The notes under the pieces: generated by a model
The model's database searches: none
What the model was told of the DNA's origin: nothing
Seen by the model: the letters and a program-made list of their open reading frames with translations, nothing else
Made by a program: the position numbers and the translations under genes
Part shown: positions 49,422 to 58,134 of the stretch, in pieces
Position numbering within the stretch: the first letter of the stretch is position 1
How the letters are laid out: each line of letters opens with the position of its first letter
From: Bacteroidales bacterium
GTDB taxonomy: Bacteria > Bacteroidota > Bacteroidia > Bacteroidales > UBA932
Assembly (NCBI GenBank): GCA_028724885.1
Contig: JAQYTJ010000018.1
Coordinates: forward strand, 42,192-106,191
Direction of reading: 5' to 3'
DNA length: 64,000 nt

Positions 49422-52400
49422 TTAAAAACTGAAATTAAGTCCAAGACTGTAAGATGCAGTGTTCGGATAGACACTTCCTCTTCCGTCTCCCTGTTCAACA
49501 TCCCAGAGCTTGAAAGGAGTGAATGTCAAGATATTGACGCCTTGGAAAAAGACGCTTGCGCTACTTAGCCCAATGCGTCGGACAAAAGTCTTTGGCAAGG
49601 AGTAAGTCATTTGGCAGTTCTTGAGTCTCAGGTAATGGGAAGGTAGCACGAACCAAGAATTCGCCTTGTAATTCAGGTTGTAGGTGGAACTTGGAGCTAG
49701 TCTTGGGTAGAAGGCATTTGGATTGGGATTATCTTCGGTCCAGCGATCTGTTATATTGCTCATGATGTTCCCATACGCAGTTCCACTTTCGAATGGGGCA
49801 ACACCCACGCCTGAAACTAAGGCATCCACATGTGCTGCACCCTGTAGCATGGCTGAAATGGCAATATTCCGGAAGGCAATGTTGAGACCGAAACCATAGA
49901 TGATTTCTGGCACCGTACCCCAGCCTATTGGAGCCATGTCATAGTCATTGATTTGGCCATCGCCGTTGAGGTCTTTAAATTTGATGTCTCCAGCCCGAGT
50001 GTTGCTGGCCTGGTAGGCGGAGGCGGCCACTTCTTCATCACTTTCGAATAGTTTCTCGGCAATCAGGCCGAACCGCTGTCCGACCCGGTGGCCCCTACGG
50101 TCTTGCCAAGGGTACGTGTATGTCATATCATTCTCGACAACTTTGTTGCGATTGAACGAGAAATTACCCATCGCGCTTATGAACCAATCTTGGCTGACTT
50201 GGTTGTGGTAGTCAAGCGATATCTCGAATCCTTTATTATTTACCTTGCCGATATTGCCAAGCGGAGACTTTCGAATGCCTAGATAGGCAGGTATTACCTG
50301 TCTTGAAAGGAAAATGCCGTCTCGCTTATCCTTGAACACATCGACTTGTATGTTTAGATTATTGCCGAGGGTGATTATATCAATGCCCAGATTGTATTTC
50401 CTGGCAGTTTCCCATGACACATCTACACCTTCGTCGCCGATAGCCAGGCCGGAATAGGATACCTTCTGACTGTCACCGAAGGTGTAGCCGGTCACGGAAT
50501 CTACTGTAGACAAATATGCAAAACGGCGTCCCGTGATCTTGGCATTTCCGACCTTGCCCCATGTCGCACGGATCTTCATGAACTGCACGGCATTTTTCAG
50601 TGGCTCGAAAAAGCGTTCGTTGGAAATGACCCAGCCAAGGCCGAAAGATGGAAAGAACCCGTATCGCTTGTCTGGATTGAAATTCTCAGAGCCATTGTAG
50701 CCAAAATTGAATTCGGCGAAGTAGCGCTCGCTATAGGCATAGGTATAGCGACCAGCTAAGCCTCTGAATCTATAAGGAAGAGCTGTTTCTAGCGATGTAG
50801 CCAACGTGTTCATTTCGTCGCTTTGGTTGAAGAGCAGCATCCCAGTAACATCGTGCTTGCCGAATGTCTGCTTGTAGTTTGCTGCAGCCTCCAGATAAAT
50901 GTTTCTATTGCCTTGGTGGGAATTGGCATAGGAAAGGGTCGTCGTCGTGGACGAGCGCGTCTGCTGAAGGATCAGTTTCCCTTCATCATCGCGGCCCAAT
51001 GCCATCCATGTATTCGGGGTGCGAGTAAAGCGATTGGAGGAATAGCTGTATGCATCGAACGAGAACATGCCCGTGACGGAAAGCCCCGGAACGAATGGAA
51101 TCTGCTGTGTCAGACGCAGATTAGAGAATACCTGACTTCTCCATTGATTGGCGTACCCCATTTCATTAAGAACCGCATAGGGATTTTGGACGCTACCCGA
51201 AGGTCTGTCTCCAATCTCTCCGTTGGGATAAACCGGCGCTACATAGTTAGGAGTTGCGTAGAAGGCAGATCCGAAGATTGCCGAGTTGCTGGAAGCCGGA
51301 TAGTTGGCATTGGCAAGATAGCCTTGGATGCCTAGCTTGATTTCCGTTGTCACGAAAGGTTTTAGGGTCATGTTGGATGTGACTGAATATCTCCTGTAAT
51401 AGGTATTCGCATTGTAATCGTGACTTGCGGAATCATTATTGTACAAGCCCTGTTCTTCAAAATAACCAAGGCCAATATAATAGATTGCCTTGTCGGAACC
51501 GCCACGGATATTTGCATTGGCGGAACGGTTGTGGCCGAATTTCTTGAAAAGGAGATCCATCCAGTCCACATTTGGATAAAGATATGGATCTTCTCCGCTC
51601 TCGGTCTTTGAAATTGCCTCGTCAGTGTACATCGGTTCCTCTCTACGGGTCGTAAAGGCCTCGTTGGTGAGTCTCATGTATTCAGGAGCGTCCACGAAAT
51701 CTGGGAGTTGGATGAATCGCGTGATTCCCTCGGTGTAGCGGATGTCGAATTGAGGTTTTCCTGCGCTTCCTGATTTCGTGTTTATTATGATGACGCCGTT
51801 AGCGCCTCGCACACCGTAAATTGCAGTAGCGGAGGCATCCTTCAGGATGCTGAAACTCTCGATATCTTCAGGATCGACATTTGATATGCTTCTAGGAACA
51901 CCATCTACGAGAGTAAGCGGAGCGCTCATGCCAGCTGTGAGCGTGGAAATTCCTCGAATATAAATTGATGCATCGTCATAACCAGGCTCTCCTGTTCTCT
52001 GCATGGACACTACTCCCGATATCCTACCAGCGAGAGACTGGGTTAGATTGGCGACGGGAACCTTGATTTCAGGCACCGAGATGCTTTGAGTCGCTCCAAT
52101 GAGGCTGATTCGCTTCTGGGTTCCATAGCCGACCACGGCAGCTTGCTCAAGGATTTCTGTGTCAGGCTGCAAGAATATATCTACGGAAGAAGACTCGCCG
52201 GCCTTGATTCGGATACTGTTGTAACCTAGATAAGAAAATTCGATTTCTGCCCCTCGTGGCACATCAATGATGTAGTTGCCATTGATGTCGCTGGCTGTTC
52301 CCTTGTTCATGCTGTTTCTTGGAATGACATTGACCCCTATGAGAGGGGAACCGTCTGTGGCGTCTTTCACGGAACCGGTTATCCTGACTGTTTTTTCGGA

Positions 52401-52778
52401 CTCCCGTGCCTGTGGAGACGTGGCCTCGGATTTTTTCCCAGCTTCTCTTTGAAACAAGGCGACCATGTTGCCTTTGATTTTGTATGAAATACCGGCTTTC
52501 GAGAATGCGGCATCCATGATTTCTTCGGTGCTAGCATTCCTGAGGTTCAAGTCTACCCTTCCGATTTGAGTGTTGCCAAGCAAGAAGTCATAGGAAAAGA
52601 CTATTCCTGTCTGGTTTGTGATGGCATCCGTCACTTTTTTGACAGTAGCTTCCCCCATGGAAATCTTCACATCATGGTGAATCTGCTTAGCGATTGAAAA
52701 ATTCCCAAATGGAGGCAGAGAGAATAAGACCAAGACGAGAAATATTCTCATTAGCGATAAAGTTACCTTTTTCATCAA
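49422..52778 (-). CDS. SusC/RagA family TonB-linked outer-membrane protein with N-terminal STN domain
   Basis: STN-like domain, carboxypeptidase-regulatory-like domain (ITGSVKDATDGSPLIGVNVI), plug VVGYGTQKR..., ISTLTAGMSAPLTLVDGVPRSISNVDPEDIESFSILKDASATAIYGVRGANGVIIINTKSG. Confidence 0.96.
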   Translation of the reverse strand: MMKKVTLSLMRIFLVLVLFSLPPFGNFSIAKQIHHDVKISMGEATVKKVTDAITNQTGIVFSYDFLLGNTQIGRVDLNLRNASTEEIMDAAFSKAGISYKIKGNMVALFQREAGKKSEATSPQARESEKTVRITGSVKDATDGSPLIGVNVIPRNSMNKGTASDINGNYIIDVPRGAEIEFSYLGYNSIRIKAGESSSVDIFLQPDTEILEQAAVVGYGTQKRISLIGATQSISVPEIKVPVANLTQSLAGRISGVVSMQRTGEPGYDDASIYIRGISTLTAGMSAPLTLVDGVPRSISNVDPEDIESFSILKDASATAIYGVRGANGVIIINTKSGSAGKPQFDIRYTEGITRFIQLPDFVDAPEYMRLTNEAFTTRREEPMYTDEAISKTESGEDPYLYPNVDWMDLLFKKFGHNRSANANIRGGSDKAIYYIGLGYFEEQGLYNNDSASHDYNANTYYRRYSVTSNMTLKPFVTTEIKLGIQGYLANANYPASSNSAIFGSAFYATPNYVAPVYPNGEIGDRPSGSVQNPYAVLNEMGYANQWRSQVFSNLRLTQQIPFVPGLSVTGMFSFDAYSYSSNRFTRTPNTWMALGRDDEGKLILQQTRSSTTTTLSYANSHQGNRNIYLEAAANYKQTFGKHDVTGMLLFNQSDEMNTLATSLETALPYRFRGLAGRYTYAYSERYFAEFNFGYNGSENFNPDKRYGFFPSFGLGWVISNERFFEPLKNAVQFMKIRATWGKVGNAKITGRRFAYLSTVDSVTGYTFGDSQKVSYSGLAIGDEGVDVSWETARKYNLGIDIITLGNNLNIQVDVFKDKRDGIFLSRQVIPAYLGIRKSPLGNIGKVNNKGFEISLDYHNQVSQDWFISAMGNFSFNRNKVVENDMTYTYPWQDRRGHRVGQRFGLIAEKLFESDEEVAASAYQASNTRAGDIKFKDLNGDGQINDYDMAPIGWGTVPEIIYGFGLNIAFRNIAISAMLQGAAHVDALVSGVGVAPFESGTAYGNIMSNITDRWTEDNPNPNAFYPRLAPSSTYNLNYKANSWFVLPSHYLRLKNCQMTYSLPKTFVRRIGLSSASVFFQGVNILTFTPFKLWDVEQGDGRGSVYPNTASYSLGLNFSF

Positions 52779-52841
52779 GGAGTTAATTTTAGTTTGACAT
52801 ATGTGATTATTGGATTGTCCGTTTTGGAATTTCTTTTTTGA

Positions 52842-53804
52842 CTAGTCTGAAGAGAAAGTAAATTCATGCCCAGAAACAAGCTCGAGCATTTCAACTACGT
52901 CTCCTAATGCTGCGGATTTCTGAAATCTGAATGTGATCAACTGGTTTTCGGGTACAAAATCATTTGTTTTTAGCCGTGTGTGATATGTCTTTTGAATGAT
53001 ATCAATGACTTCGCATATTGGGGCTTCGGAAATCATCACGACATGGTACCGATCCAGCAATATGTTCCATGCCGGGATTTGCTTGACCTCAAGATAATCC
53101 TTATGCGGACTGAAAATTGCTTGCTGCCCTGGCTTGAGTTCAACTATGTCCTTGCCCCTAGTATTGCGCAGTGACACCGAACCGGATGCCAAGATGGTTT
53201 CTATTTCTTGTTCATGGCAGGTAGCCTTTACATTGAATACAGTTCCATGAACGATGACCAGTGCTTTTTCTGTCTTGACTATAAAAGGCTTTCCTGGGTT
53301 TTTCGTGACATCAAAAAAAGCCTCCCCGTTGAGCCAGACTTCTCGTTTTTTTATGTTGTATTTATTGTTGTAGGACAATGTTGTTCCTTCCCGCAGGCAC
53401 ACTGTGCTGCCATCCGGAAGATCGAGTCGCATCACGACAGAATCGGGATTGCAAAACGAGGCGATATTTCTGTTTAAAATTTGTTTTCGATTCAACGAAA
53501 AAACTGCGATGATGACGAGTAAACATGCTGCCACAGAGAGTGTCCAGAAGATTTTTACAGACTTGCGCAGATGTTTCTGGCTTTCTTTCAGGGAGATGGC
53601 GCGGTTTAGGGAATCACGTGCCTTAACAAACGCCTTCTCACTCGAGAACCCTGTATCATCAATGCTGAGCCAGTGATGTACGGCTTTCATGTCAGCTAGA
53701 TGCCGACGGTCTTCTTCCGAAGCGGAAATGTTTTTAAGTATCTCTTTTTCTTCTTCAGGTGTAGTTCTACCTTCTAGGTAGGCGATGATAAGGTTTTCGT
53801 CCAT
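52842..53804 (-). CDS. FecR-domain/DUF4974 anti-sigma factor
   Basis: Single TM; LPDGSTVCLREGTTLSYNNKYNIKKREVWLNGEAFFDVTKNPGKPFIVKTEKALVIVHGTVFNVKA; C-terminal DUF4974 region. Confidence 0.92.
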   Translation of the reverse strand: MDENLIIAYLEGRTTPEEEKEILKNISASEEDRRHLADMKAVHHWLSIDDTGFSSEKAFVKARDSLNRAISLKESQKHLRKSVKIFWTLSVAACLLVIIAVFSLNRKQILNRNIASFCNPDSVVMRLDLPDGSTVCLREGTTLSYNNKYNIKKREVWLNGEAFFDVTKNPGKPFIVKTEKALVIVHGTVFNVKATCHEQEIETILASGSVSLRNTRGKDIVELKPGQQAIFSPHKDYLEVKQIPAWNILLDRYHVVMISEAPICEVIDIIQKTYHTRLKTNDFVPENQLITFRFQKSAALGDVVEMLELVSGHEFTFSSD

Positions 53805-53885
53805 AAAGTCTAGTCGCTAGTACTTTATATACGCACGACCATGGAAAAGTGCCTATTCTGAATATGAAAAAGTCTGAATCGCGTG

Positions 53886-54545
53886 TCAGGAACGTGTGAG
53901 GAAATAGAGCATTAAGATGTAAACGAGTGCCTTGTACGGACAAAGGTTGCTTCGGAGGATCTTCAGTGCCTTGTGAATCTGATTGTTTACGGTTGATACG
54001 GAAATCCCTAGACTTTCACTGATCTCTTTTCCCGAGAGGCCGTCGATGTAACTCATCCTGAACACTTCCTGACATTTCGGTGGAAGCAGAGACATGGCTG
54101 TTTCAAGGTCTCGTGAAAGTTCTTTTGTGTATAGTGCTTTGATCACGTCATTCCGGTCGATGTCATATTCACTTGCCAGCGTTTCGTCTATCCGTCTGGC
54201 AAACCACGAACGATAGTGGATGCTGTTATCCTCCTTTCGGATAAAATTGATTGATGTGTGGTAGACCGCTTTCAGGAGATATTGCCTCATCGAATTTCCA
54301 TCTTTGAGCGAGGCTCTGTTCTCCCATACTTTCATGAATACGGATTGAACGACATCTTGTGCATTGTCGTTTCCAACAATCAAACTGGCATAGTCTACAA
54401 GTGGTTTCCAATGAATTCCGAATAGCTCATTGAAGGCACCCTTGTCTCCTCTGCGAATTTTCGTTATCAAATCCGGCAATTCCACAATGAAAGGTTGTAA
54501 TCGTTCCGGGAGCAAATTTAAACTTTTTTTTTTATTTTCCAGCAT
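53886..54545 (-). CDS. ECF-type RNA polymerase sigma-70 factor
   Basis: AFNELFGIHWKPLVDYASLIVGNDNAQDVVQSVFMKVWENRASL...LPPKCQEVFRMSYIDGLSGKEISESLGISVSTVNNQIHKALKIL. Confidence 0.92.
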   Translation of the reverse strand: MLENKKKSLNLLPERLQPFIVELPDLITKIRRGDKGAFNELFGIHWKPLVDYASLIVGNDNAQDVVQSVFMKVWENRASLKDGNSMRQYLLKAVYHTSINFIRKEDNSIHYRSWFARRIDETLASEYDIDRNDVIKALYTKELSRDLETAMSLLPPKCQEVFRMSYIDGLSGKEISESLGISVSTVNNQIHKALKILRSNLCPYKALVYILMLYFLTRS

Positions 54546-54604
54546 CGGATCAGTCTAGAGCCGGCCATCTGCGAGTTTGAGTATCATGTTATCGCCGGAT
54601 ATGT

Positions 54605-54681
54605 CGCCGGTGGCCTTCTCGGAGACATCCTCAGCATCTGATGCCTCCGGGCTTCTCCCGTGGCTCGACACGTGGAGTGCG
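54605..54681. repeat. 77-bp perfect direct repeat, copy 2
   Basis: Identical to 45524-45600; lies between the ECF sigma gene start and the porin gene. Confidence 0.98.
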
Positions 54682-54787
54682 TCAAGCGCTGTAATCGAAT
54701 CGTAATAAAATTGTGACAAACGTGTAACAAAAGAGTATTTTTTACGTTATTCATATGCCCGAAATTCGCAAGGGTAAATGAGATTTT

Positions 54788-55822
54788 ATGAACAGCAAGG
54801 CAATACTGCTCGTGCTAGCCGGTTTTATTCCCTGTCTAGCACATGCGCAAGACTCGACGAATGTTAAGAAAGTCCCTCAGATTGGTGGCACCATCAGAGC
54901 AAAATACGAATATCAGACGAGTGAAGGAGAAGGACGCTTCGAGGTCAGGAACGCTCGCATAAACGTGACGGGAGGCATCTCTTCTGCCGTTTCATATAAA
55001 GCCGAGATTGATCTCTGCGATGAGGGCGCCATAAAGATGCTGGATGCCTATGCTCGAATAAAGCCTTTCAGGAATTTCCAGTTCACGATTGGTCAGATGA
55101 GGGTGCCATTCACCATCGATGCCCACAGATCTCCTCATCAGCAATATTTTGCCAATCGCTCGTTCATAGCTAAGCAGGTCGGAAATATCCGAGATGTCGG
55201 TGCAGCCGTAGGCTATGCAATTGAAGGGACGGTTCCTGTGTTGTTGCAGGCTGGCCTTTTCAATGGTTCAGGATTGACGAACCAGAAGAATTACTGGACC
55301 AGCAGCGTGAATTACTCAGCCAAGGCTCAAATTTCTCTGCTCAGGCCTTTGACCATGACTCTGAGCGTGCAGAAGATAAAGCCGGATTCCATCTCGGTGA
55401 TGATGTACGATGCCGGGCTGAGCCTGAGACTTGGCGATTTCTTTGCCGAGGCCGAATACCTGTACAAGCGCTATGCATGCAATGCCTTTCATCCGGTGCA
55501 TTCAGTGGACGCTTTCATAAACTATGACATATTCATTGGGAAAAGTCTGGTTAAGAAAATATCACCTCTCGTTCGTTATGACTATATGAGTGACCATAGT
55601 GATGGGAACCGCTACTTGAATGGTTCAGCGGACGCCGCAGGAACCCTTATCATCAACGACTACCAGCGCAGCAGGGTGACAGCAGGAGTGACCATCAGCC
55701 TCTCCAAACCTTTTCTTTCGGACATCCGCATCAATTATGAAAAGTACTTCTACCGCGATGGCGCAGTTCCGAAGACCTCGGAAAAAGACAAAATAGTCAT
55801 CGAATTCATGACCCATTTCTAG
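54788..55822 (+). CDS. Phosphate-selective porin O/P-like outer-membrane protein
   Basis: Signal peptide; GTIRAKYEYQTSEGEGRFEVRNARINVTGGISSAVSYKAEIDLCDEGAIKMLDAYARIKPFRNFQFTIGQMRVPFTIDAHRSP. Confidence 0.82.
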   Translation: MNSKAILLVLAGFIPCLAHAQDSTNVKKVPQIGGTIRAKYEYQTSEGEGRFEVRNARINVTGGISSAVSYKAEIDLCDEGAIKMLDAYARIKPFRNFQFTIGQMRVPFTIDAHRSPHQQYFANRSFIAKQVGNIRDVGAAVGYAIEGTVPVLLQAGLFNGSGLTNQKNYWTSSVNYSAKAQISLLRPLTMTLSVQKIKPDSISVMMYDAGLSLRLGDFFAEAEYLYKRYACNAFHPVHSVDAFINYDIFIGKSLVKKISPLVRYDYMSDHSDGNRYLNGSADAAGTLIINDYQRSRVTAGVTISLSKPFLSDIRINYEKYFYRDGAVPKTSEKDKIVIEFMTHF

Positions 55823-56194
55823 ACAAACGTTCATCCTATGCTTCGCTCGTCATCCATTCCTCACCATAGTCATCCCATCTACACACGTCACCCAGAACCC
55901 GATTCTGTCCATACGTTTGCAATTAGCGGGCAGGCGTGTTTGCATCAGAAGGCGCTACACACCACGTTGGCCTGCCTCCACACCCTTTCAAGAAGCAGCC
56001 TGTTGACTGAATCTCCCTTGTCATGGTGATCCAAATTTAATGGCAACGGTGTTGTGCTACCGTATGGTCTGGAATGGAGGACCGCATTGCCCACCCAGTT
56101 TACCAGAACCGGGGTAAGCGATGGGAATATTACTTCTAGACCCATAGGATTCTGGTCGCCGTTGCCGTCAAGTATGGATAAATACGACATCGTT

Positions 56195-56475
56195 CCGTGG
56201 CCGCGGCTTCGGCGGGCGGATACGCCACAAGCACCAACTAGCGAGCCAGCGCAAGGGCACAGCCGTCACTGGACAAGATATGCTATGAAGCGCGTCATGC
56301 TTTTGCCGAGCGAGGTTCCGTGCCTCTGGGGTGGCTATAGTTAATGAGGCCATGCAACATCCAAGATGTCATGACATGGTGTTCGTATGGCGAACCATGC
56401 AGGAGAGCCTTGTTCATGGGATTGGTCCGCTCGGCAAAAGCATCCGGACTGGACTCCGCGCAATGGGCGCAGGAT
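56195..56475. repeat. Dispersed ~260-bp element, copy A, with long-range 16-bp inverted repeat
   Basis: ATGCTTTTGCCGAGCG (56297-56312) / CGCTCGGCAAAAGCAT (56428-56443); alignable by eye to 63058-63325. Confidence 0.75.
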
Positions 56476-56662
56476 GACGAGGGAAAACGCTCTAAACCTT
56501 GTGCTAGACCCGGAATCATGGCTTGCGGAAGCAGATCCTGGACTTGATTCAGTTCCTATGCGTGCGAGCCTAGCACTAGGTGGTGTGGGTTTCTTGCATG
56601 TTCCTTGCAGAGATTCCAAAAGTTGTTTTAGATTTACAATATATTAGAGAAAAATTATTGCA

Positions 56663-57301
56663 ATGATGAGGAATATATTGACTGCCATTCTGCTGTGCGT
56701 CATCTTGGTTTTGAATGGCGCTGGAGCAGATGGAAAAGACAAGGTTGCCGTGCAGCTAGGCATGACCAAACAGGAAGTGACTGCGATATTGGGGCAGCCA
56801 GATGATATCAGTTTCGATTATCGCAGCGAGCAGTGGGAATATTATATAGACGGAGGTTTTACCAAATATGACAAACACATATTCGTAGGCTTTGATTCGG
56901 AAGGCCGGGTGGTTACGTACAGGTCGGTTTCTTTGAGGCCAGATGACAGGGACGATGATTATCATAGGAGGGGAACGGAGGTAGGACCAATGAGGCGTTA
57001 TTCCGTCGATGAGTTTTGCATGGATGAGCGAGCCTTTTCTGTCTTGTACGATAAAATCAAAACCGCAAGCTTCAGCGACAGCAAGTTTGACTTGGTAGAG
57101 GTAGCAAGCCTTGGATGCTATTTCAGCTGCAGCCAGTGCGCAAGAATCCTCAGCCGATTTTCTTTTTCAAGTGACAAATTAAAGGCTTTGCAGTTCATGG
57201 CTCCTCGCATTTCAGACTATCAGAATGCGAACATGATATACAGCGTGTTCGATTTTGATAGCGATAAGGCCTTGGCTGCGGAAATCCTCGGAGGGCGTTG
57301 A
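56663..57301 (+). CDS. Exported protein with BamE/OmlA-like N-terminal region and DUF4476-like C-terminus
   Basis: LGMTKQEVTAILGQPDDISFDYRSEQWEYYI; C-terminal IKTASFSDSKFDLVEVASLGCYFSCSQCARILSRFSFSSDKLKALQFMAPRISDYQNANMIYSVFDFDSDK. Confidence 0.65.
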   Translation: MMRNILTAILLCVILVLNGAGADGKDKVAVQLGMTKQEVTAILGQPDDISFDYRSEQWEYYIDGGFTKYDKHIFVGFDSEGRVVTYRSVSLRPDDRDDDYHRRGTEVGPMRRYSVDEFCMDERAFSVLYDKIKTASFSDSKFDLVEVASLGCYFSCSQCARILSRFSFSSDKLKALQFMAPRISDYQNANMIYSVFDFDSDKALAAEILGGR

Positions 57302-57369
57302 GCAGCATCATGGATTGCTAGAAGAAAGATCCCCAAAATATTCCCTCTATGCCATTTGCATATTTAAGA

Positions 57370-57395
57370 ATTGTTCGTATTTTTGCGAACAGTTC
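57370..57395. promoter_or_regulatory. Putative ArsR operator 1: AAGAATTGTTCG-TATTTTTG-CGAACAGTTCTT
   Basis: 11/12 matched inverted repeat immediately upstream of the ArsR-like gene. Confidence 0.65.
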
Positions 57396-57406
57396 TTAGG
57401 TTCTAT

Positions 57407-57742
57407 ATGGAAGAGATTAAGGAATATACTCTTAAGCAGGAGCTTCTTGCAAAGTTTGCTCGGGTTCTGGGACATCCTGCGCGGATTGCGATAATGGATT
57501 TCCTTGCTAAACAGCCCAATTGCTATTTCGGTGACATCAATGAAGAACTGCCTATTGCAAAGGCGACCGTTTCACAGCATCTTTCTGCTTTGAAAGAGGC
57601 CGGGCTGATTCAGGGTGAGATTGAAACTCCAAAGGTGCGGTATTGCATAAATAAAGAGAATTGGACTCTTGCCAGCCTGCTATTCAAAGATTTCTTTGAC
57701 AAACCAATCAATAAGAACGGAAACTGCGGCTGCTCCGGTTGA
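57407..57742 (+). CDS. ArsR-family winged-helix regulator
   Basis: FARVLGHPARIAIMDFLAKQPNCYFGDINEELPIAKATVSQHLSALKEAGLIQGEIETPKVRYCIN...NCGCSG. Confidence 0.9.
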   Translation: MEEIKEYTLKQELLAKFARVLGHPARIAIMDFLAKQPNCYFGDINEELPIAKATVSQHLSALKEAGLIQGEIETPKVRYCINKENWTLASLLFKDFFDKPINKNGNCGCSG

Positions 57743-57793
57743 CGTTGCCTGCCTAGGTTCTGCGCCATAGCTTGTTTTATTATAAAAATATTG

Positions 57794-57809
57794 TTCGTAA
57801 TATTACGAA
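57794..57809. promoter_or_regulatory. Putative ArsR operator 2: TTCGTAATATTACGAA perfect palindrome
   Basis: 16-bp palindrome just upstream of the thioredoxin-like gene; same TTCG-N8-CGAA spacing as operator 1. Confidence 0.65.
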
Positions 57810-57829
57810 TATATAAAAATACATCTGAA

Positions 57830-58084
57830 ATGGAAATAAAAGTAATGGGTAGTGGTTGTGCCACTTGCAAGGCTTTGCATGCTGCGATGCAGGAAGCCGT
57901 AAGAAGTCTTGGAATGAATGAATGCGTCATCTACGACACAGATATCCAGCACGCAGTCGAGATGGGAATCTTGCGTCTGCCGGCAGTCGTGATAGATGGC
58001 AGGATTGCTGCGCAAGGGCGCAAGTTCTCGGTAAGGGATGCACAGGAGCTCATCAAGAGCCATCTTCCGAAAGTGAACATCTGA
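57830..58084 (+). CDS. Small thioredoxin-fold redox protein
   Basis: MEIKVMGSGCATCKALHAAMQEAVRSLGMNECVIYDTDIQHAVEMGILRLPAVVIDGRIAAQG. Confidence 0.9.
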   Translation: MEIKVMGSGCATCKALHAAMQEAVRSLGMNECVIYDTDIQHAVEMGILRLPAVVIDGRIAAQGRKFSVRDAQELIKSHLPKVNI

Positions 58085-58134
58085 CAAAGGAATCCAGCCC
58101 TTTCTGGGCTGTGCCCGATTTATTTTAGAAGTAT

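Noticed and set aside
53886-54545. Sigma/FecR pair considered as a metal (iron-citrate) signalling system
   Set aside because: The immediately linked STN-SusC and SusD genes point to a SusCD nutrient-uptake locus.
45601-54604. Integrase, transposase or relaxase inside the repeat-bounded block
   Set aside because: All six ORFs have clear non-mobility assignments and no gap is large enough to hide a recombinase.
56168-56619. Overlapping ORFs (ARQKHDA.., ADQSHEQ.. peptides) that resemble those near 63024-63319
   Set aside because: The similarity comes from the shared DNA element; frames shift between copies and the inverted repeat with compensatory changes explains conservation better than coding.
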